Below are positions 47,501-60,761 of a DNA stretch of 64,000 nucleotides, one piece after another; the stretch's first letter is position 1, and each line of letters starts with the position of its first letter. Made by a program: the position numbers and the translations under genes. The notes beneath the pieces were generated by a model. That model ran no database searches. It saw only the letters and a program-made list of their open reading frames with translations, and was not told the origin of the DNA. This DNA comes from Lagopus muta (lineage: Eukaryota > Chordata > Aves > Galliformes > Phasianidae). The DNA is taken from the NCBI RefSeq assembly GCF_023343835.1, contig NC_064435.1:80238134-80302133 (forward strand). Reading direction: 5' to 3'.

Positions 47501-47710
47501 GTGGTATCTCACTCTTAACCAAACATTGCCTGAACTGGAGGACCAGAATGCCAGGCTGAATATGAGAAACAAGCTATGAGCTGGTAATGAGAAGTAAGAG
47601 ACTAGTAGTAGGCTGTAGCCAGAGTAAGAAGGAGGCTTTGTGTGCAATTTATGGTTCAGACATTCATTTGATATCTGTTTGGCCTTCAAGCTGAGTGGGA
47701 CTGTTTCAAG

Positions 47711-48074
47711 TGGAGAAGATGAGGCTCAGGGGAGATCTTATTGCCTTCTACAACTGCCTGAAAGGAGGTTGTAGTGGGGTGGGTGTTGGCCTCTTATCCT
47801 GGGTAACTAGTGATAGGACAAGAGGGAATGGCCTCATATTGTGCCAGGGAAGATTCATGTTGGATATTAGGAAAAAATTCTCCTAAAGAGTGGTAAGGCA
47901 CTGGAATGGGCTGCCCAGAGAGGTAGTGAAGTCACCATCCCAGGAGGTGTTCAAGAAATGTGCAGATGAGGTACTCTGAGGAACATGATTTAGTGGGCAA
48001 TACTGGTGGTAGATGGACAGTTGGACTAGATGGTCTTAGAGGTCTTTTCCAACCTTTATCATTCTATTACTCTA
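47711..48074 (+). mobile_element. CR1 LINE 3' fragment (about 360 bp)
   Basis: The longest CR1 piece in the window. It runs from GAGGCTCAGGGGAGATCTTA through TACAACTGCCTGAAAGGAGG and TAGTGATAGGACAAGAGGGA to GATGGTCTTAGAGGTCTTTT and a degraded tail. It is of the same subfamily as 52501-52832, in the opposite orientation. Confidence 0.95.
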
Positions 48075-51000
48075 AGGGACAGGGTCCATTTTCTGTGCAC
48101 ACACCTCAGTGATGTGCTAGGTTTACTGCAGCTGGGCAGTGACTCATGACAGCTGCAGGTCTCTGGGCTCTTGCAATAATTCACTGAACAGAAGAAGGCT
48201 TTTCCTGCGGGGAGGCTTGATCCTGTGTCTTGCACCCATGCAGACCAGACAGAAATCTCCATGAATGGCTGTGGACTAATGCTTCTGAGCTATTTTTTCT
48301 TGCATAACAACTACTTTTTTTCTAGTTCTCTCTCTTCTTTTGCACATTATGTCATTTCACAAGTAAATTAACCTGGTTTGCAATAAATTATAATTTACAT
48401 ATGGTTCTTAAAACGCAATAAAGCAACATGGAACTGTGATCAGGATTTGTGATAATTAAATAGTTGAACTTCATTCTTCTTACAGGGCTACAGGGTCAAA
48501 CTAGATGTGCAGTAGTTGTTTGAGTCTTTCTGTCACCTTTCTTGCTTTCCAGTTCAGTATTTTTCTTCTGCTGAGATCTTTATGTCTCTATGGATTTCTA
48601 CACCATTTAAATACAGCATAAAGAATGGGTAATCCATATTGTGGGTGCAAGCTATTATCATGGTCCTTCTGCACATAGTGTCATCCATGATATCATCAGT
48701 TTATCCAGATGTGATAAGAAACCAGACTGCATTCTAACATATTATGAATTTGCATAATTTGAGTAATGCTTGTCTAATTCTCAAATCGTTGTAAATTGAT
48801 TTATGTTCTCACTATAAACTTCTTGTTTGCCCCTTCCTCCCCCAGTCTTCATGTCAACTGTGAATATAATTAATGTTTTTTTCTACTTCTGCTTCTAGAT
48901 AACTGCTGAAAATTTTAAACAAACCAGAGCTCTGGCAGGACCCTGCTAGACGCTTCGTCCAAACATATCATCTTACAACTCAGATAAAAGGATCTGCTGG
49001 ATTTTCTTTTGGCTGAGATAAGACATTTGTATTCATTGAAACCAATGTTAATGTGAGTAGAAAGAACTGAGATCTAAATTAGATAGATAAGTCATTAAAA
49101 TGAGGTTATTTTCAAGACAGAACAGTATGAAAAATGGAGAGCGAGGGATGATTTGCATTGACTGTGGACTTTATTTCATGTTGGGTGGTGCTACCATAGT
49201 ATGTGTTTGCAAGTCACTGAGTAGCAGGCAGTAGGAAGTGTTGGGTTTTGAAGACTCTTAAGTCGTCCATTCACTGAGAGCTGGAGGCAATTGGTCTGAG
49301 ACATCTCCTTCTTGTCTTACTGGTGCATGCAGGAGTAAAAAGAGAACGAGAAGAAAAATAGACATCTGCCTCTCCACCAAATCAGATATGGGCTTTTATT
49401 TGGGTTTCTTTTTGACCCTCCCAACCATGTTCAGTTGACATATTTTCTGCTGCCATTTAAATATATTTGTAACAGTAAGACTTATAAAAACAATAAACGA
49501 TACAATAAAATATATATTAAACAGTCAAATCTGGCAGATTAAAACAGTGAGGCAGTGCCCACACCCTGTCTTCACCTCACGGTCCAAAGCCACCGCTGAG
49601 TGCCTGGCAAGCTGCTCGAGTGGAAGTCACACAGAACACAGGCTTGGAAGGGTGTCCACTGCAAAGAGATGCATCTCAAAAAGGATTGCCTGTTTGGCCC
49701 TCAGATAGAGTTTTCTCCTTGTGGGAGGCAAGCTGCCTTTCATTTGTGCCTCTGTTCACATCTAATTGTGTCCCTTGCTCTGGGTCTGGTCCAAGGCCAA
49801 CGGGAAGACTTTTGCTGGCTTCAGTCAGATTTTGGATCAACGTCTTTGAAGGGAATAGTTGGTAAAAAGACTGCGTGGAGGGCTATGAAGCGCTCATGCA
49901 TGTTCTCTTTGAGCGTAATGGCATGCTGCTCTCTGAAGTGTTGCATGCGTGAGTACAGGGCAGAAAAAAAAAAAAAAAGAAAAAAAAAAGAGGAAAAAGT
50001 GCTAAGCCAGGAGAAAGAGGGCAGGGGAACTCGATCCTGCATGAACTGGAGTGCAGCTGCATAGCCTTGAGCACTAATGTGCATAGTAGCAAAAGTGAGG
50101 CCCAAAAGGGGAACGTTTAACTAAGTGCCTCAGCAGCACTGAGAGATGCTTAAATGCATGTCTCTCCAGACATGCCTGCTGTGAGCCTGGGTGGGAGCAT
50201 TAAGGGATCCTGAGATTTAGTGCTTTATGGTGAAAAGGACCAAAGCAATGTTTAATGTGCACCTGCATGCAAATCCCTGCTGGGACTGGCACCAGGACAT
50301 TTCTCAGCACACGTAATGCTGCGTGGCCATGGCTTTTCATGGGCTGGTGGATATTTTCTCACTTAGCAAACTCAGTGTTTCTGGAGGGGCTGATAATGTG
50401 AATTAAATTAAATTTTAAAAAAAGACCCAGATAAATAGAGTAGGACAAACTACAGCCAAGTAAGATGCTGGGTAAATGTTTGTGTTGTATCATCAGTGGT
50501 GACGGAAAGAACCAAGAGACAAATGTGACCAGACAGTAAATATTATGGAACAAGCACTAGTGATCTCAAATATTTTGCATCTTTTCAAGGTATGAAGGGC
50601 AGCTACACACAGATGTGTTTCCTCGCTCTCCTTCTACATCAGCAGGTAAGACTTCTACTTACCTCAGATCAATGGTGTATCTCAGAGAGGCAGGGTTGAG
50701 CATGGAATACATCCCCAATAGCTGCTGCTTCCTAGTAAGGAGCATATCTCTAAAAAATATTAACTGGAACCTTAGTAATGAACCCAGAAGCAAACAATGG
50801 AAATTTCAAAGAGCATGGCACAACTGAGAATGAAACAAATTTGCTTATGGACTGAACCCAAACTGGAATTCTTCCATTCTGTGTTCAAGAAATCCATCTG
50901 GGATGCTTAAAGACAGCTGCCACAGACAGCAGGAAGAGTGAACTTCCTTTCCCCAGGCCCAGGGCTCACGTGGTCCTTAGCCCAAGGGTGTAATGAAAGC

Positions 51001-52500
51001 TATGGAAACTGCACTGACAAATATGATGATGTGGAAGGTTTCTCTGACTGAGAAACTTTTGACTGCGAATGAGCTCCATAGGGAAGCCTGACTCAGGCTC
51101 CATAGAAAATGAGAGGGAAGCCAAGCAAATATGGAAAAGAAGAGGTAAAGAAATAACTAAAGATAGCATCTGAAAGAGGGAGAAAAAATTACAAGTAAAC
51201 AGAAGAACTATGAATGAAGACCCAGAATTGAAAGATCGAGAAGTAATGGTTGCTTTCAAGTACGGTCTTTTTATTTAATTTTTGGCCATTTTAAGTCAAA
51301 TTACTGAAGGCTGAACAGGACATCTAGGAAAAACGTGCAGCTTTTTGGGACAATTTTTGATATTAGCCTATGTTTGGAATTTAAGATATTGACATGTTTT
51401 GTTGGCTCTATTATTTGGATGCTTGTATTCAACACATTCCTTCAGGCACTGTTTTGTCAGCAGTCATTAGGGTGATGTTTTCATGGCGTGTGTGTGTGTG
51501 TGTGATCTACGGAGAAGGAAGAGGAGAAAGCATAGCTTTCCCCAAATGGGAGTCATGACCAACAGGCTTAGTAGGTTGAGGATTTAAAAAAAAAAAAAAA
51601 AAAAGTTTAATTTCCTTTCTTCCACTTGATGAGGACTGAGTGAAGTGTGACCAGCACAGGACCTACTAGCCAGCCTGGATTTTCCAGTCACTGTATTTTT
51701 ACGATCCATGCTGAAATGAAAAATATGAATAGCTCATTACAGCTAATGAGATGAGGATATTCTTCTCAATGCCAGGAGTTTTCAGAGGGCAAGCAGGTCA
51801 CTCACTCCTTGATGTATCCCTCCAGGCTGCTGCTGTGCCCCTGTTAGCTCAGCTTTTTATCGTGTCTTTGGAGTGCAGACGCTTCCCGGACAGACAACTG
51901 CACGAGGGCTGCTGATTTTCAACCAGGTAAGGTCCCCACAGCTTGAGCACAGGAAGATCCCCTTGAAGCTTTGATAAGAAGGACAGCAGGAATTTTCCAA
52001 AACACAGGAGATATGCACACATATGTTTGCCCATCTGAAAACCATAGAGCAATTGCCATATATGCTCAGTCATTACCTTCCCTATGCAACTCTTTCCAGA
52101 AATTTCTGAAGGTTTTAGCAAATGCAGCATTTGAAGTGAAGATTGAATCAGAGATCTGGGTGCTAGACATTAAAAATATTGTTGTTTGGAATGCCTGGTT
52201 AAGGGTTTCATTGCTAATTTCTGGCACACTACTAAGGTTATAGGAGAAAGCTAGGACAAACTTTCAGCCTGGGAGAAGGGATGTGGTGGTTATTTGTTTG
52301 TTCAGGAGTGTGTCTGTGGTTTCCAAGAAAACCAATGGGGATGCACATGTGTATCTATGGGGAAGAATTCCCATCGCCTATGTAAAACACATCCTTCTTA
52401 TTTTATGTTTACTGGGGACACAGCTCACCTGTCAAAATGCTTTGTGCTATTTCACTGTGATACAGTCTCATCAGCAATAGGTGATTTAAACTTCTTTGGT
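48075..52500. other. Intergenic, no gene recognised
   Basis: AT-leaning sequence containing A-rich low complexity at 49963-49992, a (GT)n run at 51485-51503 and a poly(A) run at 51585-51604. No recognisable gene. An open frame at 49600-50064 ends in a Lys-rich translation of the A-rich tract and is not convincing. Confidence 0.6.
51485..51503 (+). repeat. (GT)n microsatellite
   Basis: About nine GT dinucleotides. Confidence 0.88.
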
Positions 52501-52832
52501 ATCATAGAATCAGGGTTGAAAAAAACCTCTAAGATCACCCAGTCCAACTGTCCACCGACCACCAATATTTCCGCACTAATCCATGTCCTTCAATACAACA
52601 TCTAAATGTTTCTTGAACACCTCTAGGGACTGTGACTTCACCACCCCCTTTGGCAGCCCATTCCAGTGCCTGATCACTCTTTTGGAGAAGAGATTTTTCC
52701 TAACATCCAACCTGAATCTCCCCTGGTGAGAGGGGCCATTCCTTCTTGTCCTATCACTAGTTATGCAGGACAAGAAGCCAACACCCACCCCACTACAACC
52801 TCCTTTCAAGTAGTTGTAGAGAGTGATAGGGT
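52501..52832 (-). mobile_element. CR1 LINE 3' fragment, reverse orientation (about 330 bp)
   Basis: It begins ATCATAGAATCAGGGTTGAA and continues through CTCTAAGATCACCCAGTCCA and CATTCCAGTGCCTGATCACT to CACTACAACCTCCTTTCAAG. It is the reverse complement of the same segment found at 47711-48074. Confidence 0.95.
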
Positions 52833-55427
52833 ATCAGCTGAGAATTGGTGGTTTTTCAAATCAGGCAGCAGTCCATGTTGAATGCTGATTCCAGACATAA
52901 GAATCTGACCTCCCTAATACATTTGAAAGGCCTGGGCAGTGCGATGGATGTGATTTGCAAGCCAGCAGAGCCACTGCCTCTTGTGGGTCACATCTAATGG
53001 CCTTTGTGACCAGACATTGCAACCCAAGCCTGGAAATCTGAAGAGCCCTTTTCTGGTCTGGATACTGTGGAAATATATTGAAATATATATTGAAAATATG
53101 AATTAAAAATAACCAGACAATGCTAGATGGGAGGTTTATAACCACTTTCTACTGAAAGTATCACATTTGTCTTGATAAAAAATAACAATGCAAGTAGAAA
53201 TACAACAGGTGCTTCCAAATTGTAAGCAATGACACAGCTGAAGTAACAATGCATTTTTTCCCCATGAATTTAAAAATTCTTTGCTGGCCTTTTATTAAAG
53301 TTCAAATTAGACAACCTGTTAAACTACTCAGTGCTCCTACACTGTGCTCTAGAAAGCAGTATGAATTTTGAAAAAGAGTTTTTTTTCTCTTAGTCAATCT
53401 GTTCAATCAGAGGCAGATTAATCCTTCAAAGGATTATTTAATCCTTTCAAGTGCTTTGTGGATGATCATGATCACTGTTACTTAACAAACTGCCTAAATT
53501 CACACCTTCTTGTGGAAGTAGATACCTACTTTAGACAGACCTCGTGACAGTTGGGTAGTTCACAGTAGAAGGAAGCTGAAGAAGCTTTGCCTAAGCTTTC
53601 TTTTCTTTTTCTCCTGTTTGTATTTATTTAACACAAACATCAGTTTGTATAAGCTTTATGTAATTGCTCCTTGCTTTGCATTGCAGTGGCCTGCAAACAT
53701 CACGTTGCTGTGACTCAGCAGAGGACCTTTTTCTGGAGAGGCACTCCACCTGAGGTGTGTTATCTTTGTTATCTCTTCTTGACAGTTCCCTTGCAATCAG
53801 TGAAGTGTATTCTTTCAATTCGAGTAGCTTGTTTAAACTACTTATTGCTTAAGCTAATTTATTATTTAAGCTAATTTATGCTAATTTGAAGTACCCAAAA
53901 TAACAGCTAACAACTTTCCCATAGATTTAATGAAAAATATTTACAGCATCAGACTGTAAATTAAATTTAAAGCCTTGGCAACAAATACGTGCAAATGTGT
54001 CAGTAATGCTGCACAAACAGCACAAACTTTGCCTCTCGTAATATAATAAAAACATGCTTAGTTTCAATAAAACTGAATTCAATCACATTGAAACCGTCAG
54101 GACAGAACGGGATGAAAAACAATCCTTGATGCCACTGAGAGGAAATACTTGTATTTTTTTTTAATTCAAAGTAGAATGAAAAATTCTATATAGCCTTGAA
54201 ATTATACTTTGAAATTACGAATAGCGATTGCAGAAAATTACGACGTGAGTGTATGTATTTGTTGGTGTTGACTTAGAGAGGTCTTTTGGCTCTTCAGCGG
54301 CTCACAGCTGGAAAATGTTTAGAGATAGGCAGTCTTATTAGCTTGTTATTAGTTTCTCCTATCATGTCTCATGGGTAACATCAAAAATACAATACTGCTT
54401 TATTCCCCTTTGTCACTCCATTAGATTTCCACTTAAACTGCCATTCTAGCATGAGCTCTTAAACACAACTTTGATTTGCATCTCCTCCTGTACTATAGTA
54501 AAAACCATAAGAAACATTACAAAAATACAAACATAGGTTTGAATTATGACCATTTTTAGATGATTCAATTAGCTGCTAATAGGTGTTCACAGAGGTATGT
54601 TGTAATGGGAAGTCAGGTTGTAGTTAATGGTTACCATAAGCTGGAACGGTGTTAAAAACAGCCATCCTGTTTAGCTCAGCCATACAATCAGAGCTCTGTC
54701 TTTGGAAGTTAGTGTGGAATACTGAATAGGCAGAACCTGGGCTTTTGCTGGTAATTTTATTACTTTTCCTCTAGTGCTCAGTTGATATGAATAGGAATGG
54801 CTCTAAAGAACCATGTAAAGAAGAGCCCTATTAACCCGTAACAATTCTCTTGAGGAATTTTGCATCCCTGTAGGGTGCTTGTTACTGCAATTATGTTTTC
54901 CATTATGGATTTTCTTTGGAATGTGCAATCCACGTACAAAAATCAGATAGCTGTGAGTATGACTTAGTTCATCGCCAACACAAAGAATGAGCCTGTACAT
55001 GGCTTAGGATTTTAGAACACAGGTAACCACGGCAGAAGGCTAGGGAAATGGAAAAGAGTCTTGTCATCTGATCTTTCCATCTGTGTTACAACTCAAAGAT
55101 AATTTCACAATTCTGTCCAAACTCGTGCTACTGTATTACAGAATGTTCTTAGTCAGGATATTAAGTGACATCTGATTATGAAAAGGAAAGGATAATACAG
55201 GAAAAACATACAGTGTGCAGACAAGCCAAATATACAGTGGTATTAACCATTGCAGGCACGTTCACATATCAGCATGTGTAAGTAAAGCGGGGGAGTGTCT
55301 TGCAATATGTCTGGTATGTGGATCTGCTGATCCAACTAATTAATATTTATTTTTTGTATTATAGCATCGTCTAGAGACCTTAATTAAGGCTCCACTGGGC
55401 ATATTTCTGTATGTGTATAGCAAAAGG

Positions 55428-55500
55428 CAGTCACTGACCCCAAAGAGCTCCCAGTCTATCCAGATGGCATAAATGAACAGGAAACTGAGACAGGAGCACA
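55428..55500. mobile_element. Possible ancient amniote repeat relic
   Basis: CCCCAAAGAGCTCCCAGTCT, followed downstream by AACAGGAAACTGAGACAGG, resembles a widespread old amniote repeat (pattern CAAAGAGCTTACAGTCTA, then GGAAACTGAGGCA). Diverged; from memory. Confidence 0.45.
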
Positions 55501-58500
55501 AGCTAACACTTCACCAAGGAGTTGCTGTGAGTGAACATTAAGTGAGGCAGCTGAGCTCCATCGATGATGCACAAAACGAACAAGGCATGTAAGAGAAGAT
55601 GTGGTAGCAGATAACATGCTAAGTACTGATCCATGACAGCTAGATGGTAGGAAGGGGAAAGCTTTAGTTCTCAGCTCTTTCCCAGGCAAGGCTGTGAGCG
55701 CAGAGGTCTATTTCTGGAAACAAACACCACTGCCCAGTCTCCAGATGTAAACTGCATCCCTATGCTGGAGAACTGCTGAATGCAAGGTCTGCTGATACAC
55801 TAGAACCTCCAGACCTCTTAAACCAGCACTCAGCAGTGAGAGAGCTTCTTTCTGAAGATGAGAAGAAGTTAGGTTGTTTCTCAGCTCACGTGGGAAAGAC
55901 TGAGAGAATGGGGATGGGAAGGTCCCCATCCAGTCCTAGTTGTGCTCATTCTCCCTCCAGACATCATTCCTCCTCAAAGTCCCTTTACAGGAATGCAGAC
56001 CTTGGGCAGCCGAGGAAAAACCAGTGGAGGACCTTACAAGCTGGAAAACATGAATATTGAAATAAAAAGCTAGTGAGTGAATCTTCCTGAGGCAAGAGGG
56101 AGAAGGCTGAGCAACATGCCTGAGAGGCAATTTGACAGGGAGGGGTTAGGCCTAATTAATCGTTGGGTTGAGGAGGTGGGTCAAGCGACAAGTGTTCTAC
56201 TGAGCATGCCTCAGGCTGAGCCTCCCTTTCAACACATGCTTTATTAATACTCAGAGAGCAGCGGCTCCCTGTATGGGGAAAGAGTGGCTTGGGAGTGGTG
56301 GAGTTCTTCTACCTCCTTTCCTTAAGCAAAAATGCCCCATGCAGGCAGACCAGAGGAGCTCCTCCAGTTAAAAGAATTCATAGGCAAATGTGTCAGCTGT
56401 GCTATTTTAAGCTACGAAGGGCCTTCCAGTAAGTGACTGAGTTTGGTGAAATGCTGTTGTAAAGTAGGAAGATTTGGTAGGAAAAAAGAAGTAAACTCTC
56501 TTAAGCTCTTCATTGCGATGATCATATGCAAAGCAGAAGGATATCATATACTGCTAATTTAAAGTCAATGAGGCTCTGTTCCAAAGTGACTTAAGACAGC
56601 GTTGTTTTCTTCCATTGAAAAGCATAGGTTTGAGATGCATGTGCTTTGAAAGGTGCTGGTTCTTCAGTAAGGTGCTATTACAAGGCAGCTACCAATCTAG
56701 CCCCTATTGCTAGGGACTGGCAGAACTGCCATCCAGCCTGCTTGTCTGGCCAATATTTGAGATGCAAGCAAGGTATGTGTATGTGAAGCTGAACACTTCT
56801 GATTGAAAAGGAAAGCTGGTCTGCAATAGGTTGCATTTCCTCCAGCCTTTTGAGTGGCAGATAGAAAGAACTGGACCAAAGCTCTGAAACAATAGCAAAG
56901 CTCCAGTCTGTTGGCAACAACTGGCTCAAATGAGCTGTGAATGCTTTCACCTACCTAAAGAAATAGAAGCAGCTGGAAGATCATTCTGCTCACTGATCCT
57001 GCAGTGAAACTGTTTCCTTCTAAATTTTTATGTGGGGACTTTTGGTCTTGTTGCTTCATCTCAGTGTCACTCAGCATGATTTTGGACTTAGTGATTTGGA
57101 AATGCTTTTGTAACTTGTAGGCTTACAGAGAACACAGAGCACTCTGGAAAGACTTCATGGGAGCATGTGGAGATTTTCAGAACAAAACCCAAGAAAGTAG
57201 TTTAGCTCTGTGAATGCTGAGAGAATCTCTTACAGCTCAACAAACTCCACAATTGGTTTCATGAGGGATATCAAAGCACTAGATGCTTGGAGGAAAGCAA
57301 CTGAAAGGGTGAAAAGAAACAGAAAACCCTCAAGATAGCAACAAATGTCAGGGAAGTTCTACTTATTTAGCCTTCAAACAAATCACTTGTCACAGGCTAA
57401 AGCTACCTAAAGAGGATCAATAATGGAGAATGAGGTATTACATAGTTCAATAGACATAGATGTAACAGAATGTGTTGGCCAGGAGCTGAAGCTAAGCAGC
57501 TTCAAACTGATACACAGGTGTGCATTTTTAACTGTGAGAATAATTAACCATTGGAACAACTTACTAAGAATTGTGGTAGATTTTCCATGATTGCGTATTT
57601 ATTGTGGTTGTTGTTCAACCACAGCTATTGAACTTGATGTATGAACTGCTTAGCATAATCTTACAGTCTACGTTGTTAAAGATGTCAGACAGAAAGATTT
57701 TAGCTAGTTCCTCTGGCCTTAACATCCAAGCATTTTTGTAGGATGTGGAAATTTATTTTCTCCATCCCAGCACAACAGCCACAGGCACTGACAGGGTTGC
57801 TGATGGTATTATGGAAAGGCTTGTAAGAGTCTGAGTCTCCAGGCATGCCAGCTCAAATCCAAACAGGCTAGACTGAGAGTGGACTGTATTGAGCACAGTG
57901 TTGAAACATAGGCTGCATTTAATCATCTTGCTCCTAGATGGGTGTGCCACCTGCAAACTGGCGCTAAGTAACCTGGATCTCAAAAGACAGTGTCATCCTT
58001 GTACAGTGGGTTTGGAGTGAAGTCCTCAGAAATGAAGTTGGCTTCACGGTGTTTGCTCTGTGTCATGCAGCCAGTGCTGCTGAAATAAAGCTACTTAGCT
58101 TTTGGTAGGAAGGATGGGGCATGGGGCACTAATGATCTTTGTTAAAAAAATAATAATTTCATGCTTGGGTCCCACTTGTTTGGACTTCATACCTTGTCTT
58201 TTTACACCAAAATCTCATTTATTGCCTTTTAAGGAGAACCCTCAGAGCTTTTGACATCCTTTGAGAGTACTAGAGGGAGACTAAAGGCTGTGGCGCTCAT
58301 GCTGCCGTCTCATTTTACATATACACATATCTTCAGAGAGGTGATATTTGAAAGGGCAAATAGCAGAAAGTTTTTGAAAGCAAAGCTGCACAAGATTACA
58401 TCTTACAGCTCAGATTTTCCTTTGAAGCCAGAAAAATCTAATCAGCAAGAATCTGATGTTTTCTTTCAGTTGCCTACAGTGAGGAGAGTTGTACTCAAAT

Positions 58501-59429
58501 GAGCACTGCCTGTAAAATTGAACTCATGCCAATCTGAAGTAGTGATGGTGGGAGATGCTCTCATGAAAGCCTCTATCTGTCAGGCTGAATGCCTTTTAAG
58601 ATACATTGGTCTTAGTGACCGTCTAGAAGTGCTGTGGGGCCACAGATAACAAAGTGGAGATTTCCCTTGAGGATCTAAAGCAAGCAAACCCACACATGCA
58701 GAAGCTCCCTCCTTTATTCCTTTGTGTTACATGAAGCCAAGGTCTTGGAGAAGAGTGGGAAAGACCTTCCTAAGGCCACAAGAGGGCAAGTGGCCTGCCT
58801 TTGTACTGGAGTTTCTGTGGGTGAATTCTGAAGGATTTTTGTATCTTGGGATTTGTATCAAAAGTGAGACAGCTGGAAAAAGAATTGGAGCAAAAATGTT
58901 CTGATCAAAATAGTTATGCTCGTGAGGATGTTAAATCTTCTTATAGTCATCTATGAAATCAAAGACTGACTTCCTCTCTAGGTGGAAACTTGCTTCCAGC
59001 AAATGGGGATGGGAAACTGAGGACTTACTCTGATTGAAAAAAGGATCACAATTAAATGTCATTGTCAAGAAGAGAGGCTTGCTGAAATTGAAGAGATTTA
59101 TGTGTGAGATTTAAAGTGTCCATGATGTTGGAAGACTACACCAGAAGGAAAGTTTGTTTGATAATTACACTGGGAATACAGGAAGGAAAGACTAATTCCT
59201 GTGCTGTAAGGGAGGCACAGGTTGACAAGTAGAGGAGAACTGCATGAATCTATGTAGAATTATTTATTAAGGAGTTCCATCTAGGTGTGTATGGCTGTGT
59301 GCAATGCAGTGCAAGAGAAACATGTGGAGATGTTGAGTACGAATTCCTAGTGCCTACAGGGAGGTAGAGAGGAAGACTGATCATGTGTGATTAGACACTG
59401 ATCGCTGGCTCTCAGGAAACAGGGGGTCA

Positions 59430-59545
59430 GTTCCTGCCTTGGCTGCACGTTTCCTAGGGCCAGACATTTAATATCTTTGGTCCTGGTTTTCCATCTGTAA
59501 AATTGGAATAACATTTCTTTTGGCCTTATTTGTTTAGGCTGTGTG
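59430..59545 (+). mobile_element. MIR-like SINE relic
   Basis: GGGCCAGACATTTAATATCT, then GGTCCTGGTTTTCCATCTGT, then AAAATTGGAATAACA follow the order of the MIR-type core (GGCAAGTCACTTAACCTCT, CCTCAGTTTCCTCATCTGT, AAAATGGGGATAA). The order and spacing of three blocks make this the best of the old-SINE candidates. Confidence 0.6.
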
Positions 59546-60654
59546 ATCAAGAAGACTTTTCTCTCTTCCGTTATGTATGCAGTGTTTAACACAATGGGTA
59601 CCCTGACTCTCCTTCTACTTACTCAGTGCTGTGCTGATATCAGTGTGAAAAAAGGAAGGGAGAAGCTGGAATTAAATCCTGGTTATCAGGAGAATCTTTG
59701 CCACTGTTAAGGCAGAGGTCTGTGTCCCATGACATGGAGAAGCATGGAAGAAGATTAAAGCTGAAGATAGGGAGGAAGAAAAAAGATTGGATGACAAAAT
59801 GGCTGAAGCTGAATGCTGGATTTTCTGAGCTCACTGAGGGTTTTGAGGGAAGTTATGAGATTCTGAAGTCAGCACTGCAAATGCATAGCACAATTCTCGT
59901 GCGGCGTAGGTCACTTATTTAATATTAGCAGCAACGGGTCTGGGATCACACACCATAGGATGCAAGGAGAGTGAGCAAGTAGTGCTGTCCATCAGGCAGG
60001 GGTTTAGTCCTAGGTTCAGTATAATTTTCTTGCCATGATTCTTTCCTGACAATGTGGCCCTTACTGTTTTTAGGCAGCTCCAAGATGGTGAAGTGGAGTG
60101 AAGCGCATGAGGTGCCTGGGATGAGACTTCCTATGCACACACAAACCAGAGAGCACTGGTTAGATATCTTGCACTTTTTCCAAATTAGACTTGGTCTATA
60201 CTGTGGGATTGGCAGATTCACAGGGGAGTTTTGTGATGCTCTTATGTGGAAAGATTGGCAAGGGAGGCATGGAAAGGAAGAGCGTTAACAATAGCATCGT
60301 TCCTGGCGTGCCTGGACCACTATTCTGAACAGTGCAGGCTTCTTCTGAGGCTTTTGCACAGATAGGAGTGTCTGAGAGTCTCACATTAGATGCACCGTTC
60401 TAAATAGTGGGCAACCTGCTTCATTGTGTCCTTCAAAGTAGAATGGAGAGTGGTCTGCCTACTGGGCTCTGCCAATGTGTTTGGGTTTTTCTGGATCAAG
60501 AGACTGACCAGTGCAGATTCAAGGCATATTTGTATTTGTTGTTTCTAATTTGTCTAAAAAACACATGTACCAATGGTTCTTCCAGATCTCAGTTTGGAAA
60601 TGAAATACACTGTTCATTTGGATGAAAAAAAAGAATCTTGGGGGAAAATATGAA

Positions 60655-60669
60655 AGAGAGAGAGAGAGA
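60655..60669 (+). repeat. (GA)n short tract
   Basis: About seven GA dinucleotides. Confidence 0.8.
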
Positions 60670-60761
60670 ATTTATTACTTGGATATTCCAGAAGTGGCTT
60701 TTTCCCCCTTTTTCCCTCTCTCTCTGAAATACCTGCCCAGTTATGAGCTTGAGAGATTCAG

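Larger units (their letters stand above)
40843..47710. other. Intergenic, no gene recognised
   Basis: It contains microsatellites near 41.2, 41.5 and 42.3 kb and a CR1 fragment at 44402-44533. Otherwise it is single-copy-looking sequence without recognisable coding content. Open frames reach about 145 codons but overlap on opposite strands and lack known motifs. Confidence 0.6.
52833..60761. other. Intergenic, no gene recognised
   Basis: Mostly single-copy-looking AT-rich DNA. 53.85-54.75 kb is notably AT-rich and repeat-free and might hold conserved noncoding sequence. Two ancient SINE-like patches lie at 55428-55500 and 59430-59545. No protein-coding gene is recognised. Confidence 0.6.
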
